Below, piece by piece: positions 34,074 to 41,873 of a stretch of 64,000 nucleotides of DNA. Where the stretch lies: positions 6,634,001 through 6,698,000 of the forward strand of contig NZ_CP010849.1 of assembly GCF_000931445.1 (NCBI RefSeq), in the 5' to 3' direction. Source of the DNA: Streptomyces cyaneogriseus subsp. noncyanogenus (GTDB lineage Bacteria; Actinomycetota; Actinomycetes; Streptomycetales; Streptomycetaceae). The notes beneath the pieces are model-generated. The model was given only the letters and a program-made list of their open reading frames with translations, made no database searches and was not told the DNA's origin. A program made the position numbers and the translations under genes. The stretch's first letter is position 1, and every line of letters begins with the position of its first letter.

Positions 34074-35264
34074 GTGAGACGCATGACCGCGCGACCCGCC
34101 AACGCCCACCAGGCCCGGCTGCTGAAGCTGCTGCGCGACGGCGGCCCCAACTCCCGCGCCCAGCTCGGCGATCAGGTCGACCTCTCGCGGTCCAAGCTGG
34201 CCGTGGAGGTGGACCGGCTGCTGGAGACGGGCCTGGTCGTGGCCGACGGTCTCGCCGCCTCGCGCGGCGGGCGCCGCTCCCACAACATCCGGCTCCACCC
34301 CGGACTGCGCTTCCTCGGCGTCGACATCGGCGCGACCTCGGTCGACGTCGCCGTCACCAACGCCGAGCTGGAGATCCTCGGGCACATCAACCAGCCCATG
34401 GACGTCCGCGAGGGACCGGTCGCGGTCTTCGAGCAAGTGCTGTCCATGGCCGCCAAGTTGAGGGCCTCGGGCCTCGCGGAGGGCTTCGACGGCGCCGGCA
34501 TCGGCGTCCCCGGGCCGGTCCGCTTCCCCGAGGGGGTGCCGGTGGCTCCGCCGATCATGCCGGGCTGGGACGGCTTCCCCGTGCGGGAGGCGCTCAGCCA
34601 GGAACTCGGCTGCCCGGTCATGGTCGACAACGACGTGAACCTCATGGCGCTGGGGGAGCAGCACGCGGGCGTCGCCCGCACCGTCGCCGACTTCCTCTGC
34701 GTCAAGATCGGCACCGGAATCGGCTGCGGCATCGTCGTCGGCGGTGGCGTCCACCGCGGCACGACGGGCAGCGCCGGCGACATCGGGCACATCCAGGCCG
34801 TGCCCGACGGCCGCCCCTGCGCCTGCGGCAACCGGGGCTGCCTGGAGGCCCACTTCAGCGGCGCGGCGCTCGCCCGCGACGCCACGGAGGCCGCCCAGCA
34901 GGGCCATTCCCCCGAACTGGCCGCCCGGCTGGAGGCGAACGGGGCCCTCAGCGCCGCCGACGTCGCCGCCGCTGCCGCCGCGGGCGACGCCACCGCCCTG
35001 GACCTGATCCGGGAGGGCGGCACCCGCACCGGTCAGGTCATCGCCGGCCTGGTCAGCTTCTTCAACCCGGGCCTGGTGGTGATCGGCGGCGGGGTGACCG
35101 GCCTCGGCCACACCCTGCTCGCCGCGATCCGCACCCAGGTCTACCGCCAGTCGCTGCCCCTGGCGACCGGCAACCTCCCCATCGTCCTCGGGGAGCTGGG
35201 CCCCACCGCCGGAGTCATCGGCGGAGCCCGGCTCATCAGCGACCACCTGTTCTCGCCCGCGTAA
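34074..35264 (+). CDS. ROK family transcriptional regulator
   Basis: A 396-residue regulator: N-terminal winged helix (~1-65; NAHQARLLKLLRDGGPNSRAQ, then LSRSKLAVEVDRLLETGLV) joined to a sugar-kinase-like ROK domain (~80-395). The zinc motif CACGNRGCLEAH, the sugar/phosphate loops DIGATSVDVAV and GTGIGCGIVVGGGVHRG, and VDNDVN are present. GTG 34074 follows GGGGAGGGG. It heads the ABC-importer/dehydrogenase island on the same strand and is the obvious local regulator, likely derepressed by the imported sugar. Whether it also phosphorylates sugar is doubtful given the DNA-binding domain. Confidence 0.9.
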   Translation: MRRMTARPANAHQARLLKLLRDGGPNSRAQLGDQVDLSRSKLAVEVDRLLETGLVVADGLAASRGGRRSHNIRLHPGLRFLGVDIGATSVDVAVTNAELEILGHINQPMDVREGPVAVFEQVLSMAAKLRASGLAEGFDGAGIGVPGPVRFPEGVPVAPPIMPGWDGFPVREALSQELGCPVMVDNDVNLMALGEQHAGVARTVADFLCVKIGTGIGCGIVVGGGVHRGTTGSAGDIGHIQAVPDGRPCACGNRGCLEAHFSGAALARDATEAAQQGHSPELAARLEANGALSAADVAAAAAAGDATALDLIREGGTRTGQVIAGLVSFFNPGLVVIGGGVTGLGHTLLAAIRTQVYRQSLPLATGNLPIVLGELGPTAGVIGGARLISDHLFSPA

Positions 35265-35416
35265 CCGGCTCAGCAGCACCACGACACCAGCACAGCGCAC
35301 CGCTCGCCCTGCCCTGCCCTGCTCCGTCACGCTCCGCTCCGCCCGTACCGCTCTGCTCTGCCTGCTCCGCTCCGCCCTGCCACCGGCCCGCACCACGCCC
35401 GCCGAGGGGACCTCAC

Positions 35417-36934
35417 ATGGCACCAGAACCACCGCTGCTCAGCATGTCCGGCATCACCAAGTCCTTCCCCGGCGTCCGGGCCCTCGACGGTGTCGACCTC
35501 GACGTCCAGGCCGGGGAGGTGCACTGCCTGCTCGGCCAGAACGGCGCCGGGAAGTCCACCCTCATCAAGGTCCTGGCCGGCGCCCACCAGCCCGACACCG
35601 GCACGATCCGCTGGCGCGGCGACGACGTCACGCTGCGCTCCCCGGTCGCCGCCATGCGCCTGGGCATCGCCACCATCTACCAGGAACTCGACCTGGTGGA
35701 GCACCTGTCGGTGGCCGAGAACGTCCACCTCGGCCACGAGCCGACCACCGCCGGCTTCGTCGTCCGCGGCAAGGCCGCCCGCGCCTCCACGGCCGCGCTG
35801 CTGAAGCGGCTCGGCCACCCCGAGATCGACCCGGCCCGCCTGGTCGGCGACCTGCCGGCCGCGCAGCAGCAGATCGTGTCGATGGCCCGGGCACTCTCCC
35901 ACGACGTCCGGCTGATCGTGATGGACGAGCCGTCCGCCGCGCTCGACCCCGAGGAGGTCGACAACCTCTTCCGCATCGTCGCCGACCTCACCGCCGACGG
36001 CGTCGCCGTCGTCTACATCTCGCACCGCCTGGAGGAGATCCGCCGCATCGGCGACCGGGTCACCGTCCTCAAGGACGGCCGGGCCGTCGCGGGCGGGCTG
36101 CCCGCGAAGACCACACCGACCAGCGAGGTGGTCTCGCTGATGACGGGGCGGAACGTGGCGTACGTCTTCCCCGAGCGGCCGGCGGCGGCACCCGACGGGG
36201 ATCCGGTGCTCCAGGTGCGGGGACTGGCGCGCGAGGGCGAGTTCGCGCCCCTCGACCTGGAGGTGCGCCCCGGAGAGATCGTCGGGCTCGCCGGACTCGT
36301 CGGCTCCGGCCGGTCGGAGATCCTGGAGACGATCTACGGCGCGCGCCGGCCCACCACCGGCCGGGTGCTCGTCGGCGGACGGCCGCTGCGCCCCGGCAGC
36401 GTACGGGCGGCCGTACGCGCCGGAGTCGGACTCGCCCCGGAGGAACGCAAGGCCCAGGCCCTGCTGATGCTGGAGTCCGTCACCCGCAACGTCTCCGTCT
36501 CCTCCCTGTCCCGCTTCTCGCGCGGCGGCTGGATCGACCGGGGCGCCGAACGGGGCGCCGCCCGGGCCGCCACCCGCGAACTGTCGCTCAGGCCCGACGA
36601 CCCCTCGGTGCCGGTGCGCACCCTGTCCGGCGGCAACCAGCAAAAAGCCGTCCTGGCCCGCTGGCTGCTGCGCGGCTGCCGCGTGCTGCTGCTCGACGAA
36701 CCCACCCGCGGCGTCGACGTCGGCGCGCGCGCCGAACTGTACGCCGTGATCCGGCGCCTGGCCGACGAGGGCCTCGCCGTGCTGCTGGTCTCCAGCGAGG
36801 TGCCCGAGGTCCTCGGCCTCGCCGACCGGGTGCTGGTGCTGCGCGAGGGCCGCGTCGTACACGAGGCGCCCGCACCCGAACTCGACGAACACCGCGTACT
36901 CGACCTCGTGATGGAAGGAACCCCGGCGTCATGA
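35417..36934 (+). CDS. Sugar ABC transporter ATP-binding protein, RbsA/MglA type
   Basis: A 505-residue tandem ATPase. The first half has Walker A GQNGAGKST (40-48), a degenerate signature LPAAQQQ and Walker B LIVMDEPSAALD. The second half lacks a full Walker A lysine motif (GLVGSGRSE), but has LSGGNQQKAVLARWL and LLLDEPTRGVDVG, the usual asymmetry of ribose/galactose importers. ATG 35417 follows GAGGGGACCTCAC. Its stop overlaps the permease start (ATGA). With the permease and lipoprotein downstream it forms a complete CUT2-type importer for a monosaccharide or polyol. Confidence 0.93.
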   Translation: MAPEPPLLSMSGITKSFPGVRALDGVDLDVQAGEVHCLLGQNGAGKSTLIKVLAGAHQPDTGTIRWRGDDVTLRSPVAAMRLGIATIYQELDLVEHLSVAENVHLGHEPTTAGFVVRGKAARASTAALLKRLGHPEIDPARLVGDLPAAQQQIVSMARALSHDVRLIVMDEPSAALDPEEVDNLFRIVADLTADGVAVVYISHRLEEIRRIGDRVTVLKDGRAVAGGLPAKTTPTSEVVSLMTGRNVAYVFPERPAAAPDGDPVLQVRGLAREGEFAPLDLEVRPGEIVGLAGLVGSGRSEILETIYGARRPTTGRVLVGGRPLRPGSVRAAVRAGVGLAPEERKAQALLMLESVTRNVSVSSLSRFSRGGWIDRGAERGAARAATRELSLRPDDPSVPVRTLSGGNQQKAVLARWLLRGCRVLLLDEPTRGVDVGARAELYAVIRRLADEGLAVLLVSSEVPEVLGLADRVLVLREGRVVHEAPAPELDEHRVLDLVMEGTPAS

Positions 36935-37950
36935 CGCAGCACGTGTCCCCGCCACGGGGCGGCACCGGCAAAGCGGCGGCGGTGGACGGCCCGCCCGCCC
37001 GGCGGGTTCCGCTGGGCCGCGCCGATCTGCGCACCCTGTCCCTGCTCGGTGTGCTCGCCGCCCTGATCCTCATCGGCGGCATCACCAGACCCGACGAGTT
37101 CCTCGACACCCGCAACCTGCAACTGGTCCTCACCCAGGCGTCGGTGATCGGTGTCGTCACCGTCGGCATGACCTTCGTCATCGTGTCCGGCGGCATCGAC
37201 CTGTCGGTCGGCGCGATCGTCGCCCTCGCCTCGGTGTGGGCGACCACGGTGGCCACCCAGGAGTACGGTTTCGGCGGCATCCTCTTCACCGCGGTCGCCG
37301 TCGGGGTGGGCTGCGGCTTGGTCAACGGCGTGCTCGTCGCCTACGGGGCGATGGTCCCGTTCATCGCCACCCTCGCCATGTTCGCCTCGGCGCGCGGCCT
37401 CGCCCTGCAGATCACCGACGGCAAGACGCAGATCGTCACCGTCGAAAGCGTCCTCGACCTCGGTGAACGCGACGCCTACGTCCTCGGGATCCCGCCCCTG
37501 GTGCTGGTCTTCGCGGTCGTCACCCTCGCCGGCTGGCTGCTGCTCAACCGCACCACCTTCGGCCGCCGCACGGTCGCGGTCGGCGGCAACGCGGAGGCGG
37601 CCCGGCTCGCCGGCATCGACGTCCGCCGCCAGCGGCTGTACCTCTACCTGCTGTCCGGACTGTGCTGCGGCATCGCCGCCTTCCTGCTGATCGTCCTGTC
37701 CGGCTCCGGCCAGAACACCAACGGCAACCTCTACGAACTCGACGCCATCGCCGCCGCGATCATCGGCGGAACGCTGCTGAGCGGAGGCCGCGGCACCATC
37801 GTCGGCTCCGTGCTCGGCGTCCTGATCTTCACCACGATCACCAACATCTTCGCCCTGAACAACCTGCAGAGCGACGTCCAGCAGATCGCCAAGGGCGCGA
37901 TCATCGTCGCCGCCGTGCTGGTCCAGCGCCGTACCGCGAGCACGACCTGA
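36931..37950 (+). CDS. Sugar ABC transporter permease, RbsC type
   Basis: A 339-residue membrane protein with about ten helices. The block GMTFVIVSGGIDLSVGAIVALAS is the signature of the ribose/xylose/autoinducer-2 permease family, and ARLAGIDVRRQRLYLYLLSGL is the cytoplasmic coupling loop that docks to the ATPase. Its start codon overlaps the ATPase stop by four bases. The lipoprotein gene follows after 17 bases. It probably works as a homodimer. Confidence 0.93.
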   Translation: MTQHVSPPRGGTGKAAAVDGPPARRVPLGRADLRTLSLLGVLAALILIGGITRPDEFLDTRNLQLVLTQASVIGVVTVGMTFVIVSGGIDLSVGAIVALASVWATTVATQEYGFGGILFTAVAVGVGCGLVNGVLVAYGAMVPFIATLAMFASARGLALQITDGKTQIVTVESVLDLGERDAYVLGIPPLVLVFAVVTLAGWLLLNRTTFGRRTVAVGGNAEAARLAGIDVRRQRLYLYLLSGLCCGIAAFLLIVLSGSGQNTNGNLYELDAIAAAIIGGTLLSGGRGTIVGSVLGVLIFTTITNIFALNNLQSDVQQIAKGAIIVAAVLVQRRTASTT

Positions 37951-37967
37951 CGAAAGGGTTCACCGCC

Positions 37968-39020
37968 ATGCCAGAGCCGTCGCCTTTCACCAGCCGCAGA
38001 GGACTGCTCTTCGGGGCCGCCGCCGTGTCCGCCGGCGCCGTCCTCACCGGCTGCACCAGCAACGAGACCGACGACGGCGGGGAGCCGGCCGCGGACACCC
38101 GGCCGGCCGAAGCCGACAAGCCCGGCAAGCAGGTCACCATCGGCTACGCGGGCCCGCTCGCCGACCACGGCTGGCTCAACGCCATCAACGACCAGGCCAA
38201 GAACAGGGCCGAGAAGTACTCCGACGTCACCCTGGAGGTCACCGAGGGCTCCAACGACACCGCCCAGCAGATCGGGCAGATCGAGACCCTCATCAACAAG
38301 AAGGTCGACGTCCTGGTGGTGCTGCCCGCCGACGGCAAGGCGCTCACCCAGGTCGGGCTGAAGGCGATGCGGGCCGGCATCCCCGTCGTCAACCTCGACC
38401 GGGTCTTCAACACCCCGCAGGCGTACCGCTGCTATGTCGGCGGCGACAACTACGGCATGGGTCTCAACGCCGGCCACTACATCGGCGAGAAGCTCAAGGA
38501 CAAGCCCGACGCCCGGGTCGTCGAACTGGCCGGGCTGGACAACCTCGAACTCACCCGGCAGCGCACCCAGGGCTTCGACGACGCCCTGAAGAACTACCCC
38601 AACATCAAGAAGGTGGCCCGTCAGGCCGCGGACTTCACCGTCGAGTCCGGGCAGGCCAAGATGGCGCAACTGCTCCAGGCGCAGTCGAAGTTCGACGCGC
38701 TGTGGAACCACGACGACGACCAGGGCGTCGGCGCCCTGCGCGCCATCGAGCAGGCGGGCCGCGACGACTTCCTGATGGTCGGCGGCGCGGGCGCGCTCTC
38801 CGCCTTCCAGGCCATCAAGCAGGACAACGGCGTGCTGAAGGCGACCGTCCTGTATCCGCCGACCATGGCCGCCTCCGCGATCGACCTCGCCCGCGCCCTG
38901 GGCCAGGGCAAGGGCGTCAGCGGCCTCGCCGAACACGAGATCCCGTCGTCGATCACCTTGTACTCGGCCGTCGTCGACAAGGAGAACGTCGACGAGTACA
39001 TGTCCACCGGCTTCAAGTGA
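37968..39020 (+). CDS. Sugar ABC transporter substrate-binding lipoprotein
   Basis: A 350-residue periplasmic-binding-protein type 1 lipoprotein. The signal combines a twin-arginine (SRRGLLFGAAAVSAG) with a lipobox LTGC, Cys29 being the lipid anchor. The mature domain begins VTIGYAGPLADHGWLNAIND and shows the GSNDTAQQIGQIETLINKKVD and IPVVNLDRVF blocks of ribose/xylose-binding proteins. The AAAGGG before ATG 37968 is the ribosome binding site. It completes the importer; the precise sugar cannot be read from sequence, though the downstream enzymes suggest a glycoside or its aglycone-free sugar. Confidence 0.92.
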   Translation: MPEPSPFTSRRGLLFGAAAVSAGAVLTGCTSNETDDGGEPAADTRPAEADKPGKQVTIGYAGPLADHGWLNAINDQAKNRAEKYSDVTLEVTEGSNDTAQQIGQIETLINKKVDVLVVLPADGKALTQVGLKAMRAGIPVVNLDRVFNTPQAYRCYVGGDNYGMGLNAGHYIGEKLKDKPDARVVELAGLDNLELTRQRTQGFDDALKNYPNIKKVARQAADFTVESGQAKMAQLLQAQSKFDALWNHDDDQGVGALRAIEQAGRDDFLMVGGAGALSAFQAIKQDNGVLKATVLYPPTMAASAIDLARALGQGKGVSGLAEHEIPSSITLYSAVVDKENVDEYMSTGFK

Positions 39021-39214
39021 GGAGCCCGGCCCCGCGGGCCTGACCAGCCCATCGACGCGGGGCCACCCGGAGGGGACCGCCGGGAGGACGCCGCCGGCAG
39101 CGGGCCGCCGGGCAAGGGGACGCCGCGGACCGGCGTGCCCACCGGGCGGCTCCGCCGGGCGGCCCCACGGCGGGCCCACCCCCCACCGCGCCACGACACG
39201 AGGAGGACATCCGC

Positions 39215-40627
39215 ATGGGACAGCCGCAGCAGCCCGAGGGGGCGGAGGCAGCCGCCGCCGGGACCGGGGCCACGGGCCACAGCACGGGGGCGGCTCCCGC
39301 CTCGGCGGCGGGCGCCGGAGCCCTGGCGGCGGTTGCCGCCCCGGCGGCCGGTGCCGCAGGCGCGGGGACGGCCGTCGCCCCCGCGGCCGGCACCGGGGGC
39401 GACGGCACCGGGACCGCCACCGCGACCGCCCCGGCGGTCGCGACCGCATCCGCCCGGCCGCCGCTGCGCGTGGGCATGGTCGGCTACGCCTTCATGGGCG
39501 CCGCCCACTCCCAGGGCTGGCGCACCGCGGGCCGCGCCTTCGACCTGCCGCTGCGCCCCGAACTGGCCGCCATCTGCGGCCGGGACGCCGCCGCCGTCCG
39601 CGCGGCGGCCGACCGGCACGGATGGGCGTCGGCCGAGACCGACTGGCGCGCGCTGGTCGAACGGGACGACATCGACCTCGTCGACATCTGCACCCCGGGC
39701 GACAGCCACGCCGAGATCGCGCTGGCCGCGCTCGCCGCCGGCAAGCACGTCCTGTGCGAGAAGCCCCTGGCGAACACCGTGGCGGAGGCCGAGGCCATGG
39801 TGCGGGCGGCGCGGGAGGCCGACGCGCGCGGGCAGTTGGCGATGGTGGGCTTCAATTACCGCCGGGTCCCGGCGACCGCGCTGGCCCGGCGCATGGTCGC
39901 CGACGGCCGCATCGGCAGGCTGCGGCACGTACGGGTGACGTACCTCCAGGACTGGCTGGTCGACCCCGCCGCGCCGCTGACCTGGCGGCTGCGCAAGGAG
40001 CAGGCCGGTTCCGGCTCGCTCGGCGACCTCGGGGCGCACATCGTCGACCTCGCCCAGTACCTGGCCGGCGAGCACCTCGCGGGCGTCTCGGGCCTCACCG
40101 AGACCTTCGTGCGGGAGCGCCCGCTGCCCGGCCGTACCGCCCAGGGCCTGTCCGCCGTCCAGGCCGACGGCGGCACCGGGGAGGTCACCGTCGACGACGC
40201 CGCCCTGTTCACCGGCCGTTTCCCGTCCGGGGCCCTCGCCTCCTTCGAGGCCACCCGGTACGCCACCGGCCGCAAGAACGCCCTGCGCATCGAGCTCAAC
40301 GGCGAACGCGGCTCCCTCGCCTTCGATCTGGAGCGCCTGAACGAGCTGTCGTACCACGACGGTACGGAGCCCGGGACGCACGCCGGGTTCCGCCGCATCC
40401 TCGTCACCGAGTCCGACCACCCCTACCTGGACGGCTGGTGGCCGCCGGGCCACGGCCTCGGCTACGAGCACACCTTCGTCCACCAGGCGCGGGACCTGGT
40501 GCACGCCATCGCCGAGGGCCGCCGGCCCGAGCCCTCCTTCGCCGACGGGCTCCAGGTGCAGCGCGTGCTGGCGGCGGTGGAGGAGAGCGCCCGGAAGAAC
40601 TCCGTCTACACGCCGATCGCGGTCTGA
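39215..40627 (+). CDS. Gfo/Idh/MocA family sugar dehydrogenase with an Ala/Gly-rich N-terminal extension
   Basis: A 470-residue NAD(P)-dependent oxidoreductase. Residues 1-82 are an Ala/Gly/Thr-rich low-complexity extension absent from the family; the Rossmann fold starts at LRVGMVGYAFMGAAHSQGW. The catalytic EKP (CEKPLANTV) and the substrate-domain GDLGAHIVDLAQY (Gly-x-His-x2-Asp) are intact. ATG 39215 has GAGGAGGAC six bases upstream, so the extension appears to be translated. Members oxidise or reduce sugar and cyclitol hydroxyls, often at C3. With the isomerase and the DUF1080 gene downstream, a 3-keto-sugar route is plausible. Confidence 0.9.
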   Translation: MGQPQQPEGAEAAAAGTGATGHSTGAAPASAAGAGALAAVAAPAAGAAGAGTAVAPAAGTGGDGTGTATATAPAVATASARPPLRVGMVGYAFMGAAHSQGWRTAGRAFDLPLRPELAAICGRDAAAVRAAADRHGWASAETDWRALVERDDIDLVDICTPGDSHAEIALAALAAGKHVLCEKPLANTVAEAEAMVRAAREADARGQLAMVGFNYRRVPATALARRMVADGRIGRLRHVRVTYLQDWLVDPAAPLTWRLRKEQAGSGSLGDLGAHIVDLAQYLAGEHLAGVSGLTETFVRERPLPGRTAQGLSAVQADGGTGEVTVDDAALFTGRFPSGALASFEATRYATGRKNALRIELNGERGSLAFDLERLNELSYHDGTEPGTHAGFRRILVTESDHPYLDGWWPPGHGLGYEHTFVHQARDLVHAIAEGRRPEPSFADGLQVQRVLAAVEESARKNSVYTPIAV

Positions 40628-40781
40628 GGAGACGTGAAGGCAGGGCAGGCAGTGAAGGCGGAGACGACAGGGAAGACAGGGGATGACGGAGAAGTGACGA
40701 AGGAGCGCCGAAGTCAGGCGTGTTGACGGACGGTCAGGCAGAGACACGAACGCAGAGGCACGCACAGGGAGACGGATAGGG

Positions 40782-41780
40782 ATGCCGCGCAACTTCACGC
40801 TGTTCACCGGTCAGTGGGCGGACCTGCCGCTGGAGGAGGTCTGCCGCCTGGCCCGCGACTTCGGCTACGACGGTCTCGAACTGGCCTGCTGGGGCGATCA
40901 CTTCGAGGTCGACAAGGCGCTGGCCGACCCCTCCTATGTCACGGGCCGCCACCAGCTCCTCGACAAGTACGGCCTGAAGTGCTGGGCCGTCTCCAACCAC
41001 CTCGTCGGGCAGGCCGTCTGCGACGCCATCATCGACGAGCGCCACCAGGCGATCCTGCCCGCCCGCATCTGGGGCGACGGCGAGCCCGAGGGCGTCCGGC
41101 AACGGGCCGCCGCCGAGCTCAAGGACACCGCGCGGGCCGCCGCCCGGCTCGGCGTCGACACCGTCATCGGCTTCACCGGCTCCGCCATCTGGCATCTGGT
41201 CGCGATGTTCCCGCCCGTCCCCGAGTCGATGATCGAACGCGGCTACCAGGACTTCGCCGACCGCTGGAACCCGATCCTGGACGTCTTCGACGCCGAGGGC
41301 GTGCGATTCGCCCACGAGGTCCACCCCAGCGAGATCGCCTACGACTACTGGACCACCCAGCGCGCGCTGGAGGCCGTCGGCCACCGCCCGGCCTTCGGCC
41401 TGAACTTCGACCCCTCCCATTTCGTGTGGCAGGACCTCGACCCGGTCGGCTTCCTGTGGGACTTCCGCGACCGGATCTACCACGTCGACTGCAAAGAGGC
41501 CCGCAAGCGCCTCGACGGCCGCAACGGCCGCCTCGGCTCCCATCTGCCGTGGGGCGACCCGCGCCGCGGCTGGGACTTCGTCTCGGCCGGGCACGGCGAC
41601 GTCCCCTGGGAGGACGTGTTCCGGATGCTGCGCTCCATCGACTACCGCGGACCGATCTCCGTGGAGTGGGAGGACGCCGGCATGGACCGGCTCCAGGGCG
41701 CCCCGGAGGCGCTGGCCCGCCTGAGGACGTACGACTTCGAGGCGCCGTCGGCCTCCTTCGACGCGGCGTTCGGCAACTGA
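40782..41780 (+). CDS. Sugar phosphate isomerase/epimerase (xylose isomerase-like TIM barrel)
   Basis: A 332-residue TIM barrel of the AP-endonuclease-2 superfamily. It keeps the metal-binding set: Glu in RFAHEVHPSEIAYD, Asp/His in NFDPSHFVWQ, DCKEA and a C-terminal SVEWEDAGMD. It is most like the IolE/IolH-type and keto-sugar isomerases found beside Gfo/Idh/MocA dehydrogenases. AGGGA precedes ATG 40782. The 154-base spacer upstream is markedly purine-rich. The probable role is isomerisation or epimerisation of the oxidised sugar (inference). Confidence 0.88.
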   Translation: MPRNFTLFTGQWADLPLEEVCRLARDFGYDGLELACWGDHFEVDKALADPSYVTGRHQLLDKYGLKCWAVSNHLVGQAVCDAIIDERHQAILPARIWGDGEPEGVRQRAAAELKDTARAAARLGVDTVIGFTGSAIWHLVAMFPPVPESMIERGYQDFADRWNPILDVFDAEGVRFAHEVHPSEIAYDYWTTQRALEAVGHRPAFGLNFDPSHFVWQDLDPVGFLWDFRDRIYHVDCKEARKRLDGRNGRLGSHLPWGDPRRGWDFVSAGHGDVPWEDVFRMLRSIDYRGPISVEWEDAGMDRLQGAPEALARLRTYDFEAPSASFDAAFGN

Positions 41781-41797
41781 CCACCCCTCACCGCTTC

Positions 41798-41819
41798 CCG
41801 GGGTGACGGCGCACCCCGG
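41798..41819 (+). terminator. Hairpin after the isomerase gene
   Basis: CCGGGGTG pairs perfectly with CACCCCGG across a six-base loop, 18 bases after the isomerase stop. It may reduce read-through into the secreted-protein genes that follow. Confidence 0.55.
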
Positions 41820-41873
41820 CGCGTCCGCACTCGCACCCGACCCGTACGACCGGCCCCTTTTCTGGAGGCATCA

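Noticed and set aside
33794..36934. A 1,046-residue fusion reading into the ABC ATPase
   Set aside because: The first ~540 codons are an out-of-frame shadow of the ROK gene; the real ATPase starts at ATG 35417 with a good ribosome binding site.
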